64,000 nt of DNA from Pseudomonas azotoformans (GTDB taxonomy: Bacteria > Pseudomonadota > Gammaproteobacteria > Pseudomonadales > Pseudomonadaceae): NCBI RefSeq assembly GCF_001579805.1, contig NZ_CP014546.1:3534001-3598000 (forward strand), written 5' to 3'. Shown here piece by piece: positions 17,232-26,242 of this stretch. The translations under genes and the position numbers were made by a program. The notes under the pieces are model-generated. The model was not told where the DNA came from and did not search any database. It saw only the letters and a list, made by a program, of their open reading frames with translations. Each line of letters opens with the position of its first letter. The first letter of the stretch is position 1.

Positions 17232-17543
17232 ATGAAGATCATCCGCAGCAAGGACTTCACCGGCAGCCGGGCCTGGGAGGCGCTGGATATCGCCAACATG
17301 AACGGCATCACCACGCGCCTGCACTGGACCGACCAGCCGTACCGCTGGCACATCAATGACGGTGAAGAAGTGTTTGTGGTGCTCGATGGCCGGGTGCAGA
17401 TGCACTATCGCGACAATGGCTTCGAACAGGTGGCGGAACTGGGCGTCGGCGACATCTTCTACGCCAGCGTCGGCACCGAGCACGTGGCTCACCCTCAGGG
17501 CCCGGCGCGTATCCTGGTGATTGAAAGCGAAGGCAGTGTTTGA
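17232..17543 (+). CDS. Cupin-domain protein
   Basis: Small single-cupin protein, 103 residues. The cupin motif 1 is recognisable as DQPYRWHINDGEEVFVVLDG (about 36-55) and motif 2 near VGTEHVAHPQGPARILVIE (about 80-98). The metal-ligand set (H41, E46, H86) is approximately conserved. The function could be a small isomerase, dioxygenase or sensing domain. It lies 45 bases after the MFS gene with an AGAGGC ribosome site, so co-expression is possible. Confidence 0.85.
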   Translation: MKIIRSKDFTGSRAWEALDIANMNGITTRLHWTDQPYRWHINDGEEVFVVLDGRVQMHYRDNGFEQVAELGVGDIFYASVGTEHVAHPQGPARILVIESEGSV

Positions 17544-17650
17544 CGCTATATTGGCAAAACAGATAACAGATAGAGATATTACCCGTTATATAGATATTCG
17601 ATATGGTTCTACCATGGTCTCAACCTCAAACGAGGACGAGGATTGCCATC

Positions 17651-18799
17651 ATGACCTGCTCGAATACCATCAGCTACAAACCCTTCAGTCACTTGACCCG
17701 TCCACGGGAAGTGATCCGCCAGTTCACCCCGAACTGGTTTGCCGCCACCATGGGCACCGGCGTGCTTGCGTTGGCGTTGGCGCAACTGCCGTTCAATTTG
17801 CCTGGCTTGCACGCGATTGCCGAAGCGCTGTGGTTGTTCACCATCGGCCTGTTTGTGCTGTTCAGCGGGTTGTACGCGGCGCGCTGGGTGATGTTTTTCC
17901 ATGAAGCGCGGCGAATTTTCGGACACTCCACGGTGTCGATGTTCTTCGGAACAATTCCCATGGGGCTGGCGACCATTCTCAATGGCCTGCTGTTGTTCGG
18001 CCTGCCGCGTTGGGGCAGCGACGTGATCCCTCTGGCTGAAGCGCTGTGGTGGCTGGATGTGGCCATGGCGCTGGCCTGCGGTGTGCTGATCCCGTTCATG
18101 ATGTTCACCCGCCAGGAACACAGCATCGACCAGATGACCGCCGTCTGGCTATTGCCGGTGGTGGCTGCCGAAGTCGCCGCCGCCAGCGGTGGCCTGCTCG
18201 CACCACACCTGGCAGATGCTCATTCGCAACTGGTGATGCTGGTGACCAGCTACGTGCTGTGGGCGTTTTCCCTGCCGGTGGCGTTCAGCATCCTCACTAT
18301 CCTGATGCTGCGCATGGCCCTGCATAAACTGCCTCATGCCAATATGGCCGCGTCGAGCTGGCTGGCGTTGGGCCCCATTGGCACCGGTGCGCTGGGCATG
18401 CTGTTGCTGGGCGGCGATGCTCCGGCGATTTTCGCGGCCAATGGTTTGCCGGGTGTCGGCGAAATGGCCAACGGCCTGGGGCTGGTGGCGGGCATTACTC
18501 TGTGGGGCTTCGGTCTGTGGTGGATGCTGATCGCGGTCTTGATCACCCTGCGTTACCTGCGCGCCGGTATTCCGTTCAACCTGGGGTGGTGGGGCTTTAC
18601 CTTCCCATTGGGTGTGTACGCCCTGGCCACATTGAAGCTGGCGAGCCTGTTGCACCTGGGTTTCTTCAGCGTATTCGGCAGTGTGCTGGTGGTGGCATTG
18701 GCGCTGATGTGGCTGATCGTGGCCAAGCGCACGGTGCAGGGGGCTTATAAAGGTGAGCTTTTTGTTTCGCCTTGCATTGCGGGACTAGGGAATAAGTAA
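17651..18799 (+). CDS. TDT-family transporter (TehA/Mae1/SLAC1-like)
   Basis: Ten-helix transporter of the tellurite-resistance/dicarboxylate transporter family, 382 residues. The opening FTPNWFAATMGTGVLALAL is diagnostic of the family. Homologues export sulfite or carry malate, or form anion channels. I chose the ATG at 17651, with GAGGA upstream, and not the earlier ATG at 17603. About 108 bases separate it from the cupin gene and hold no recognisable element. The substrate is unclear. Confidence 0.85.
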   Translation: MTCSNTISYKPFSHLTRPREVIRQFTPNWFAATMGTGVLALALAQLPFNLPGLHAIAEALWLFTIGLFVLFSGLYAARWVMFFHEARRIFGHSTVSMFFGTIPMGLATILNGLLLFGLPRWGSDVIPLAEALWWLDVAMALACGVLIPFMMFTRQEHSIDQMTAVWLLPVVAAEVAAASGGLLAPHLADAHSQLVMLVTSYVLWAFSLPVAFSILTILMLRMALHKLPHANMAASSWLALGPIGTGALGMLLLGGDAPAIFAANGLPGVGEMANGLGLVAGITLWGFGLWWMLIAVLITLRYLRAGIPFNLGWWGFTFPLGVYALATLKLASLLHLGFFSVFGSVLVVALALMWLIVAKRTVQGAYKGELFVSPCIAGLGNK

Positions 18800-18866
18800 G
18801 CCGGATTAGGTAAAGTCGTGGCCTGAATGCTTTTACAAAAAAATAGGCCACGCAGGAACACGGACG

Positions 18867-20741
18867 ATGAGCCACCCCTCGCAATTCACTTTGCTGCGCA
18901 CACGGCGTTTCCTGCCGTTTTTCATCACCCAGTTGCTGGGCGCGTTCAACGACAACATCTTCAAGCAATCGCTGATCCTCGCCATTCTCTACAAGCTCAC
19001 CATCGACGGTGACCGCTCGATCTGGGTCAACCTCTGTGCCTTGCTGTTTATCCTGCCATTCTTCCTGTTTTCAGCCCTGGCCGGGCAGTTTGGCGAGAAA
19101 TTCAACAAGGACGCGTTGATCCGCGCGATCAAGATCGGCGAGATCGTGATCATGGCCGTGGGGGCGACGGGCTTCCTCACCAATCACCTGGAACTGATGC
19201 TGCTGGCGCTGTTTGCCATGGGCACCCACTCGGCGCTGTTCGGGCCGGTGAAGTACTCGATCATGCCTCAGGCTTTGCACGAAGATGAGTTGGTGGGCGG
19301 TAACGGCCTGGTGGAGATGGGCACGTTCCTGGCGATCCTGGCCGGCACCATTGGCGCCGGGATCATGATGTCGTCCACCCATTACGCGCCGGTGGTGTCC
19401 GTAGCGATCGTCGGCGTGGCGGTGCTGGGTTACCTGGCCAGCCGCAGCATTCCACGGGCGGCGGCGTCGACCCCTGGGTTGCGCCTGAACTGGAACATCT
19501 TCAGCGAGTCCTGGGCCACCTTGCGTCTGGGGCTGGGGCAGACGCCCGCCGTTTCGCGTTCCATCGTTGGTAACTCGTGGTTCTGGTTCGTCGGTGCGAT
19601 CTACCTGACGCAGATCCCGGCCTACGCCAAGGAATGGTTGTACGGCGACGAAACCGTGGTGACGCTGATCCTCACCGTGTTCTCGGTGGGTATCGCGCTC
19701 GGCTCGATGCTCTGCGAAAAACTCTCCGGGCGTAAGGTGGAAATCGGCCTGGTGCCGTTCGGTTCATTCGGCCTGACCGTGTTTGGCCTGCTGCTGTGGT
19801 GGCACTCTGGCGGCTTCCCGCAGAACGTGCAGGCCAACGACTGGCTCGCCGTGCTCAGCTACGGCCAGGCCTGGTGGGTGCTGTTCGATATCCTTGGCCT
19901 GGGCGTGTTTGGCGGCTTTTATATCGTGCCGCTGTATGCGCTGATTCAGTCGCGGACCGCCGAGAATGAGCGCGCGCGGGTGATTGCGGCCAACAACATC
20001 CTCAATGCACTGTTCATGGTGGTCTCGGCCATCGTGTCGATCCTGTTGCAGAGTGTGGCCAAGCTGTCGATACCCGAGTTGTTCCTGGTGGTGTCGCTGC
20101 TCAACATCGCGGTCAACACCTACATCTTCAAGATCGTCCCCGAGTTCACCATGCGTTTCATGATCTGGCTGCTCAGCCATTCCATGTACCGCGTGGAGCA
20201 CCGCAACCTGGAGGCGATCCCGGATGAAGGCGCGGCGTTGCTGGTGTGCAACCACGTGTCGTTTGTCGATGCGCTGTTGATCGGCGGCGCGGTGCGTCGG
20301 CCGATTCGCTTTGTCACGTACTACAAGATCTACCGTTTGCCGGTGCTGAACTTTATCTTCCGCACCGCCGGGGCGATTCCGATTGCCGGGCGCCATGAAG
20401 ATATCCAGATCTACGAAAAGGCCTTCACGCGGATTGCGCAGTACCTGAAGGACGGTGAGTTGGTGTGCATCTTCCCTGAGGGCAAGCTGACCGCCGATGG
20501 TGAGATGAATGAGTTTCGCGGGGGCGTGACGCGGATTCTGGAAGAGACGGCGGTGCCGGTGATTCCAATGGCGTTGCAGGGGTTGTGGGGGAGTTTCTTC
20601 AGTCGCGATCCGAAGAAGGGCTTCTTCCATCGCATATGGTCGCGGGTGGTATTGGTGGCGGGTGAGCCGGTGGCGGCAGACGCTGCCACTCCCGCGCAGC
20701 TACAGGAAAAAGTCACCCAGCTACGCGGCACTGTTCTGTAG
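18867..20741 (+). CDS. MFS transporter fused to PlsC-type 1-acylglycerolphosphate acyltransferase
   Basis: A 624-residue fusion: residues 1 to about 420 are an MFS transporter with the LplT style opening (RRFLPFFITQLLGAFNDNIFKQ), and about 430-624 an acyltransferase. The H(x4)D catalytic motif is NHVSFVD (about 462-468) and the substrate-binding motif is FPEGKLTADGEM. In E. coli, LplT flips lysophospholipids and the separate Aas re-acylates them; here the transporter and acyltransferase are one protein but there is no AMP-binding acyl-ACP synthetase domain. The role is likely lysophospholipid uptake and repair of the inner membrane. The acyl donor is unknown. Confidence 0.9.
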   Translation: MSHPSQFTLLRTRRFLPFFITQLLGAFNDNIFKQSLILAILYKLTIDGDRSIWVNLCALLFILPFFLFSALAGQFGEKFNKDALIRAIKIGEIVIMAVGATGFLTNHLELMLLALFAMGTHSALFGPVKYSIMPQALHEDELVGGNGLVEMGTFLAILAGTIGAGIMMSSTHYAPVVSVAIVGVAVLGYLASRSIPRAAASTPGLRLNWNIFSESWATLRLGLGQTPAVSRSIVGNSWFWFVGAIYLTQIPAYAKEWLYGDETVVTLILTVFSVGIALGSMLCEKLSGRKVEIGLVPFGSFGLTVFGLLLWWHSGGFPQNVQANDWLAVLSYGQAWWVLFDILGLGVFGGFYIVPLYALIQSRTAENERARVIAANNILNALFMVVSAIVSILLQSVAKLSIPELFLVVSLLNIAVNTYIFKIVPEFTMRFMIWLLSHSMYRVEHRNLEAIPDEGAALLVCNHVSFVDALLIGGAVRRPIRFVTYYKIYRLPVLNFIFRTAGAIPIAGRHEDIQIYEKAFTRIAQYLKDGELVCIFPEGKLTADGEMNEFRGGVTRILEETAVPVIPMALQGLWGSFFSRDPKKGFFHRIWSRVVLVAGEPVAADAATPAQLQEKVTQLRGTVL

Positions 20742-20796
20742 GCGCCCGGCTTGCCGGCGATGGCGATTTTCAGGCCGCCATCGCCCGCAGGGTTAT
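20738..20796. repeat. Imperfect REP-like palindrome
   Basis: Bases TGTAGGCGCCCGGC...GCCGGCGATGGCGAT and the partially complementary AGGCCGCCATCGCCCGCAGGG form an imperfect inverted pair, resembling the P. fluorescens REP family but poorly conserved. It overlaps the stop of the MFS-PlsC gene and lies before the convergent SMR gene. Confidence 0.35.
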
Positions 20797-21107
20797 GTGG
20801 AGATTTTCAGGCCAATCAGCCCACAAATGATCAGCGCCACGCTGGCCAGCCGGAACAACGCCATGGACTCCCCAAACAGGATGATCCCGGCAATCACGGT
20901 GCCCACGGCGCCCACGCCAGTCCAGATGGCATAGGCCGTGCCCAGCGGCAGTTCCTTCATGGCCAGCCCCAGCAGGCCGAGGCTGACGGCCATGGCGGCA
21001 ATCGTCAGAGCCGTGGGCAAAGGCTTGCTGAAACCATCGGTGTACTTCAGTCCGACGGCCCAGCCGACTTCAAACAAACCCGCGAAAAACAGAATGATCC
21101 AGGACAT
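20793..21107 (-). CDS. gdx: Guanidinium exporter Gdx (SugE-type SMR)
   Basis: Small multidrug resistance protein of the SugE/Gdx subgroup, 104 residues with four helices. The first helix carries the essential glutamate in [15 protein letters not shown] (Glu13), with the Gdx-type W-A-V-G-L-K pattern. A guanidine-II riboswitch sits in its leader, so the protein should export guanidinium in exchange for protons and be turned on by guanidine. A strong GGAGG site precedes the ATG. Confidence 0.94.
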   Translation of the reverse strand: MSWIILFFAGLFEVGWAVGLKYTDGFSKPLPTALTIAAMAVSLGLLGLAMKELPLGTAYAIWTGVGAVGTVIAGIILFGESMALFRLASVALIICGLIGLKIST

Positions 21108-21114
21108 GATGACC

Positions 21115-21182
21115 TCCTAACGTTAGGTGGGGTCGTCCCCGGATTAGCCGCTTGAAGTGTCGCGGGGTCGTCCCCGCGCAGC
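21115..21182 (-). promoter_or_regulatory. Guanidine-II (mini-ykkC) riboswitch
   Basis: On the minus strand the leader holds two hairpins with the same loop: GCGGGG-ACGA-CCCCGC (21161-21178 including flanks) and GGGG-ACGA-CCCC (21129-21140). Paired stem-loops closed over ACGR are the defining structure of the guanidine-II class, and about 20 bases separate them. The second hairpin lies just before the ribosome site (GGAGG at about 21112). Guanidine binding is known to expose this site. The downstream gene is the expected target. Confidence 0.94.
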
Positions 21183-21212
21183 TCGGTAGAGTGCCGAAAA
21201 GTGCTCGGCTGA

Positions 21213-22178
21213 TCAAGTTTGCGGGGTGTTCTCCAGCACGCGACGGTCTTCCTTTTCGCTCATGCGGCGGAAGTAGGTCGACAGCAACGCCCCGGAAATA
21301 TTGTGCCAGACGCTGAACAACGCACTCGGCACTGCCGCCAATGGCGAAAAGTGCGCGCTGGCCAAGGCGGCGCCCAGCCCGGAGTTCTGCATGCCCACTT
21401 CCAGCGCCAGCGACTTGCGCTGTGCCAATGGCAGCTTGAACACGCGGCCGGTGAAGTAACCCAGCAGGTAACCAAAGCTGTTGTGCAGCATCACCACCGC
21501 CATGATCAACAGACCCGACTCGGCAATCTTCGCCTGGCTCGCCGCTACCACCGCCGCGACGATGATCACGATGCTCACCACCGACACCAGCGGCAACACA
21601 TCCACCGCATGGCGTACCCGTTCACCGAGCAGACGTTGCGCCAGTACGCCGAGCACGATCGGCAGCAGCACCACTTGCAGGATCGACCAGAACAATTCCA
21701 TGAACGACACCGGCAGCCAGGCCGACGCCAGCAGCCAAATAAGCGCCGGGGTGAGCAGCGGGGCGAGGAGGGTGGTGATGGCGGCGATGGCCACCGACAG
21801 CGCCAGGTCGCCACGGGCCAACCAGGTCATCACGTTGGATGAGGTACCGCTTGGGCAGCAACCGACCAGGATCACACCGACGGCGATTTCCGGCGGCAGG
21901 TGGAACGCCTGGCACAGCAACCACGCCACGCCCGGCATGATCACGAAGTGCGCGACCACGCCCAGGGCCACCCGCCACGGATGGCGGGCGACCTCGGCGA
22001 AGTCATCGAGTTTGAGGGTCAGCCCCATGCCGAACATCACCAGGCCCAGCAGCGGGACAATGGCGCTTTTCAGACCGATGAACCAGTGGGGTTCGAGGAA
22101 GGCGACGACGGCGAAGATCAATACCCAGTAGGCGAAGGTATTGCCGACGAAGCGGCTCAAGGCGGCGAGTGCGCGCAT
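21213..22178 (-). CDS. Bile acid:sodium symporter (BASS) family transporter
   Basis: Ten-helix BASS-family transporter, 321 residues. Diagnostic segments are the crossover motif in helix 4, CCPSGTSSNVMTWLARGD (about 107-124), and the helix 9 motif EVGMQNSGLGAALA. Bacterial members include pantoate (PanS) and other organic-anion carriers rather than true bile-acid transporters. It follows rdgC on the same strand after a REPIN and precedes the riboswitch-controlled gdx gene, so the two are probably separate transcripts. Confidence 0.88.
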   Translation of the reverse strand: MRALAALSRFVGNTFAYWVLIFAVVAFLEPHWFIGLKSAIVPLLGLVMFGMGLTLKLDDFAEVARHPWRVALGVVAHFVIMPGVAWLLCQAFHLPPEIAVGVILVGCCPSGTSSNVMTWLARGDLALSVAIAAITTLLAPLLTPALIWLLASAWLPVSFMELFWSILQVVLLPIVLGVLAQRLLGERVRHAVDVLPLVSVVSIVIIVAAVVAASQAKIAESGLLIMAVVMLHNSFGYLLGYFTGRVFKLPLAQRKSLALEVGMQNSGLGAALASAHFSPLAAVPSALFSVWHNISGALLSTYFRRMSEKEDRRVLENTPQT

Positions 22179-22229
22179 GGGGATGTCCTTTTATTAGAGA
22201 GGTAGTCGGAGTGCAAACCGGATCCAAAT

Positions 22230-22317
22230 GTGGGAGCGGGCTTGCTCGCGAATGCGGTGGATCAGTCAACATATTCAGTGACTGGCACACCGTATTCGCG
22301 AGCAAGCCCGCTCCCAC
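22230..22317. repeat. REPIN (two inverted REP sequences)
   Basis: Starts GTGGGAGCGGGCTTGCTCGC and ends with the reverse complement GCGAGCAAGCCCGCTCCCAC, about 88 bases with a middle of about 45. Both arms contain the GCTTGCTCGCGAAT core. This is the common P. fluorescens REPIN class, lying in the gap between rdgC and the BASS gene. Confidence 0.92.
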
Positions 22318-22337
22318 AGTTTGATCTTCACAAAGCG

Positions 22338-23258
22338 TTAAATGCCCTGTGGTGTCTCTTCACCGCCCAGTGCTTCAACCAGCGCCGGGATGAAATCGCC
22401 GAACGTCAGCATCATCAATGTGAAGCTCGCATCCAGTTGACCCAGGGCCTCGTCGCCGCCGTCCTGTTCCGCCTGGTCTTGCAGCAGGTCTTCGAACTTC
22501 AGGCGCTTGACGGTCATCTTGTCGTCGAGCATGAAGGACAGCTTGTCCTGCCAGGCCAGGGACAATTGGGTCACGACTTTGCCGGTGGTCAGGTGCAGTT
22601 GGATCTCTTCGCCGGTCAGGTCCTGGCGCTTGCAACGCACGATGCCGCCGTCTTCGTGGGTGTCGCGCAGCTCGCATTCGTCGAGGACGAAGAAGTCATC
22701 GGCTGGCTTCTGGGTGGTGACCCAATCGGTCATGATTGCGGTGGGCGCGGTTTTCACGGTGAGTGGGCGAACCGGCAGGGTGCCGATCACTTCCCGCAGG
22801 GTCGACAGCAGGTCTTCGGCGCGTTTCGGGCTGGCCGAGTTCACCAGGATCAGGCCCTGTTTCGGCGCGATGGCGGCGAAGGTCGACGAGCGACGGATAA
22901 AGGCGCGTGGCAGGAAGGCCTGGATGATTTCATCCTTGATCTGGTCGCGTTCCTTCTTATAGACCTTGCGCATTTGCTCGGCCTCGATTTCTTCGACTTT
23001 CTCTTTCAGTGCGTCACGCACTACGCTGCCCGGCAGGATGCGTTCTTCCTTGCGCGCGGCAATCAGCAGGAAATCACCGCTGACGTGAACCAGAGGAGCG
23101 TCTTCACCTTTACCAAAAGGCGCGACGAAACCGTAAGTGGTCAATTCCTGGCTTGCGCAAGGGCGCGCCAGTTTGGTGGCCATGGCCGCTTCCAACGCCT
23201 CGGCATCAACAGGCAGATCTTGGGTCAGGCGATAGATAAGCAGGTTCTTGAACCACAT
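22338..23258 (-). CDS. rdgC: Recombination-associated protein RdgC
   Basis: RdgC, 306 residues, a ring-forming DNA-binding protein that modulates RecA and recombination-dependent growth. The N-terminus [16 protein letters not shown] and the segments [17 protein letters not shown] ([13 protein letters not shown]) and [19 protein letters not shown] are typical, and the C-terminal [20 protein letters not shown] closes the ring. I placed the start at MWFK with GGAGA upstream, eight codons after the longest frame's start. From memory, the equivalent gene is also near the FKBP and YkvA genes in P. aeruginosa; here the tRNA/Fec/BCCT block separates them. Confidence 0.95.
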   Translation of the reverse strand: MWFKNLLIYRLTQDLPVDAEALEAAMATKLARPCASQELTTYGFVAPFGKGEDAPLVHVSGDFLLIAARKEERILPGSVVRDALKEKVEEIEAEQMRKVYKKERDQIKDEIIQAFLPRAFIRRSSTFAAIAPKQGLILVNSASPKRAEDLLSTLREVIGTLPVRPLTVKTAPTAIMTDWVTTQKPADDFFVLDECELRDTHEDGGIVRCKRQDLTGEEIQLHLTTGKVVTQLSLAWQDKLSFMLDDKMTVKRLKFEDLLQDQAEQDGGDEALGQLDASFTLMMLTFGDFIPALVEALGGEETPQGI

Positions 23259-23368
23259 GGGGTGAGTCTCTCCTTTATACAAAGGGGGGCATTATTCTCT
23301 TGATAACGTCCCAGGCCAACCCTGCCTAAGCCATTGGAAGCTATCAAAAAAAAGATTTAAGAAAGTGC

Positions 23369-23397
23369 TTGCCAGACTCAAGGTCGCTCCGTAGAAT
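23369..23397 (+). promoter_or_regulatory. Sigma-70 promoter of tRNA-Val/Asp operon copy 1
   Basis: TTGCCA (-35), a 17-base spacer and TAGAAT (-10), followed by a GC-rich discriminator (GCGCGCC), as expected for stringently controlled tRNA operons. It sits about 20 bases before the tRNA-Val. Confidence 0.75.
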
Positions 23398-23417
23398 GCG
23401 CGCCACACCGAAACGAA

Positions 23418-23493
23418 GGGTGATTAGCTCAGCTGGGAGAGCGTCTGCCTTACAAGCAGAATGTCGGCGGTTCGATCCCGTCATCACCCACCA
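23418..23493 (+). tRNA. tRNA-Val (anticodon TAC)
   Basis: A 76-base tRNA with a seven-base acceptor stem GGGTGAT/ATCACCC, D-arm AGCTCAGCTGGGAGAGC, anticodon loop CTTACAA, T-arm GGTTCGATCCC and encoded CCA. Copy 2 at 27940 is identical. Confidence 0.97.
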
Positions 23494-23512
23494 TTCGCTT
23501 CATGTGTTACGC

Positions 23513-23589
23513 GCAGCGGTAGTTCAGTCGGTTAGAATACCGGCCTGTCACGCCGGGGGTCGCGGGTTCGAGTCCCGTCCGCTGCGCCA
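23513..23589 (+). tRNA. tRNA-Asp (anticodon GTC)
   Basis: A 77-base tRNA with acceptor stem GCAGCGG/CCGCTGC, anticodon GTC at 23547-23549, T-arm GGGTTCGAGTCCC and CCA. It follows the tRNA-Val by 19 bases in the same transcript. Confidence 0.97.
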
Positions 23590-23631
23590 TATTCGGTAAC
23601 CTGGAACACTGAACGCCAGGTCACCACAGGA

Positions 23632-23656
23632 AGCCCGCTCAATGAGCGGGCTTTTT
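23632..23656 (+). terminator. Terminator of tRNA operon copy 1
   Basis: AGCCCGCTC-AAT-GAGCGGGCT, a nine-base stem, then TTTT. Confidence 0.88.
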
Positions 23657-23680
23657 GCTGTCCGGGGTTTGCAAAAACCA

Positions 23681-23721
23681 AAAAACGCCGCCGATCATTT
23701 CCGATGATTGGCGGCGTTTTT
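23681..23721 (-). terminator. Bidirectional terminator of siderophore receptor
   Basis: A long stem (AAAAACGCCGCC with GGCGGCGTTTTT, extended by GATCAT/ATGATT) separates the tRNA transcript from the convergent siderophore receptor, whose stop follows at 23732. Confidence 0.88.
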
Positions 23722-23731
23722 TATTGGGCGA

Positions 23732-26164
23732 TCAGAAATCCCAGCGTGTAGTGACCATGAAGTTGCGCGGCTCACCGTAGGCGGCGGAGTTATAGAAGCC
23801 GATGTTGGTGTAGTAGTGCTTGTCGAACAGGTTGTTGACGTTCAGGGTCGCTGAGAGGTTTTTAGTGACCTGATATTTGGTCATCAGGTCCACCAGCCAA
23901 TAAGCGTCCTGGGAAAACTCTTCATACCCACCATGGGGTGAGTTGTAGATGTCCTGCCAGCCCACGCTTTGCCAGCGCACGCCACCGCCGACGGTCAGCT
24001 TGTCCAGGTTGCCCTTGAGTTTGTAGGTGGTGAACAGCTTGACCTGATCTTCGGGCTCGAAGGTGGAGATCTTCACGTCCTTGTCGTCGCGCACCACCTT
24101 ATGGGTGTAGCCGGCCTGGAGTTGCCAGCCTGGGGCAATCTCGCCGGACATCTCCAGCTCGTAACCCTTGGTGACGGCCTTGCTGCTTTTATAGGCGTAG
24201 TTGTTCGGGATCGGTGTCTGGTTGTTGTATTCGTCGTCGGAGAGCGCGCGATTTGACTCATGGATTTCAAAGTACGCCGCGCTGGCGTTCACCCGGCCAT
24301 CGAGGAAATCGGCTTTCACGCCCAGTTCCCAGTTCTGGCCTTCATCCGGTTCCAGCAGCTTGTTGTCGCGATCGCGGTTGTAGTTTTCCTGTGGCATGAA
24401 GATGTCGGTGTAACTGGCGTAGACCGCATAGGTGTCGTTGAGGTCGTACACGGCGCCGATGTACGGGACGAAACGTCCGGACTCGCGGTAATTGGGGTTG
24501 TAGCCCGTGACCTGGTAGTTGACCACGCGCCCGCCCAGCAGCAGCTTGAGGTCATCGGCGAGGTTCAGTCGCGTGGTCACGTAGGCACCGGTCTGGCGCA
24601 CCGTGTCATCGGTAAGCGATTGCGCCTTGCCCCAGTCCGGTATCGTGGCGTGGCCGTGCCAGTTATTGAAGTCGACGATATTGGGGGAGAGGTTCCAGTA
24701 GCCTTTGCCTTTCCACTCCGACGCGCTGATGGAGCCACCCAGCACCAGCTCATGTTCGCGCCCGCCGAGGTTGAATGGGCCGCTGACGTACAAGTCGGCC
24801 GAGTCGCTGACGGTTTCCCCGGTGTATTTACCCGAGGTGAGTTGCGCGGTGCCATCCGGCTGCGGTTGGTCGCCCTGGATCGAGCCCATGAGCGCGTGAT
24901 AGCCGTTGATCTTGTGATCCAGTTGCAGCTTGGTGACCCAGCCATTGCCCAGGTCGTGTTCGAGCATGGCAAAGACGGTTCGAGTGTATTGCTCCCAACT
25001 GCTCCAGTCCGCGGCGTTGTTGAACGAGCGCTTGACGCTGTTGCGGTCGCCCTTGGAGTTGATCAGCGGGAAACTGCCCGACCACGACGAGCCCTTCGGC
25101 AAGGTGTCCTGGTAATCGCCGCCGACGGTCAGCAGGGTATCGGGTGACAGGTCGAACTCCATGATGCCGTAGTACGTCGGGCTCTTGCGCGAGTAGTGGT
25201 CCATGAACGAATGCTTGTCCTGATAGGCCGCCACGGCGCGGCCACGCACGTTGCCGCTTTCGGTCATGGGGCCGCTGACATCCAGCTCGCTGCGGTAGTT
25301 GTCCCACGAACCGGCGCCGAGGGTTGCGTGGCCCTGGAAGTCTGCGGTGGGTTTCTTGCGCACCAGGTTGATCGTCGCGCCCAATGAGCCTGCGCCCGTG
25401 AGCAGGCCGGTGGCGCCCTTGAGCACTTCGACACGGTCGTAGATCGCCATGTCGCTCAGGGTGTTGCCCGCCGAGTAAGCGACGTTGCGTGCGGTCGAAG
25501 GGATGCCGTCGTACTGGAAGTTATTGATCGAAAAGCCTCGGGCATAGTAGTTGGTACGCTCGGTGTCGAAGGCGGAAACGGTGATGCCGGGCGTGTGGCG
25601 CATCACGTCGTCAACGTTGTTCAGGCCGAAATCATCCATGTGCTGGCGGGTGACCACGCTCACGGACTGCGGGGTTTCCTTGGGCGTCAGCACCAGCCGC
25701 GTGGAGGTCGCGATAGTGCCGGGCGTATAGGAACCGGTGCCTTCGGTGACGTTGCCCAACTGGTTGGCGGTGACGGCGGTCGGACTCAGCTCCATGGTGC
25801 CGTTGCCGGCGATGGGCGCGGGTTGCAGTGCATATCCCTGATCGCCTTTTACCGCGCGGTAGCCGCTGCCTTCCAGCAGCCGGTCGAACCCGTCCTGAAT
25901 CCCGAAGTTGCCTTTGAGCCCAGGGCCTTTGAGGCCTTCCAGTTCGTGGGACTGGAACACGATGGCCACACCCGCCTGCTGGGCAAAGCGGTTGAGCGAA
26001 CTGCCCAATGGCCCGGCAGGAATGTCGTAGGAGTGGGCGGCGACGCTGACGGCGTCCGCCTGGGCCAGACCGATGTGCAAGGTGCCGGTAGTGATTAGGG
26101 CCAAGGACAATGGCGCACCTTTCAGTAGCCGAAAGCGTCCGCGTGGGTAGGAAGGGGTGTGCAT
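23732..26164 (-). CDS. TonB-dependent siderophore receptor with STN signalling domain
   Basis: An 810-residue ferric-siderophore transducer. A signal peptide (to about residue 37) is followed by an STN domain (about 42-115, SYDIPAGPLGSSLNRFAQQAGVA), which tells the anti-sigma factor FecR-like protein that ligand is bound. Then comes a plug of the FpvA/FhuE type (TPKETPQSVSVVTRQ and YARGFSINNFQYDGIP) and a 22-strand barrel ending GEPRNFMVTTRWDF. Just upstream (26165-26242) is an AT-rich leader with a Fur-like stretch. The gene follows fecR and fecI on the same strand, giving the standard cell-surface signalling set. It probably takes up a foreign (xeno-)siderophore, perhaps a pyoverdine, but the ligand cannot be read from the sequence. 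Confidence 0.95.
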   Translation of the reverse strand: MHTPSYPRGRFRLLKGAPLSLALITTGTLHIGLAQADAVSVAAHSYDIPAGPLGSSLNRFAQQAGVAIVFQSHELEGLKGPGLKGNFGIQDGFDRLLEGSGYRAVKGDQGYALQPAPIAGNGTMELSPTAVTANQLGNVTEGTGSYTPGTIATSTRLVLTPKETPQSVSVVTRQHMDDFGLNNVDDVMRHTPGITVSAFDTERTNYYARGFSINNFQYDGIPSTARNVAYSAGNTLSDMAIYDRVEVLKGATGLLTGAGSLGATINLVRKKPTADFQGHATLGAGSWDNYRSELDVSGPMTESGNVRGRAVAAYQDKHSFMDHYSRKSPTYYGIMEFDLSPDTLLTVGGDYQDTLPKGSSWSGSFPLINSKGDRNSVKRSFNNAADWSSWEQYTRTVFAMLEHDLGNGWVTKLQLDHKINGYHALMGSIQGDQPQPDGTAQLTSGKYTGETVSDSADLYVSGPFNLGGREHELVLGGSISASEWKGKGYWNLSPNIVDFNNWHGHATIPDWGKAQSLTDDTVRQTGAYVTTRLNLADDLKLLLGGRVVNYQVTGYNPNYRESGRFVPYIGAVYDLNDTYAVYASYTDIFMPQENYNRDRDNKLLEPDEGQNWELGVKADFLDGRVNASAAYFEIHESNRALSDDEYNNQTPIPNNYAYKSSKAVTKGYELEMSGEIAPGWQLQAGYTHKVVRDDKDVKISTFEPEDQVKLFTTYKLKGNLDKLTVGGGVRWQSVGWQDIYNSPHGGYEEFSQDAYWLVDLMTKYQVTKNLSATLNVNNLFDKHYYTNIGFYNSAAYGEPRNFMVTTRWDF

Positions 26165-26242
26165 GGTGAAGGCAGTCCTTTATGTGTCGAATTACCTTCC
26201 TTGACGGGCAACCTCGAAAAAACCGGAAGCAAATGCGAATAA

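Larger units (their letters stand above)
23403..23656 (+). repeat. Long direct repeat, copy 1 (tRNA-Val/tRNA-Asp operon with terminator)
   Basis: About 254 bases running from CCACACCGAAACGAAG through both tRNAs and the terminator. They match the block at 27925-28178 at a constant offset of 4522, with a few substitutions confined to the spacer and tail. The repeats bracket the FecI-FecR-receptor genes. Confidence 0.93.
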
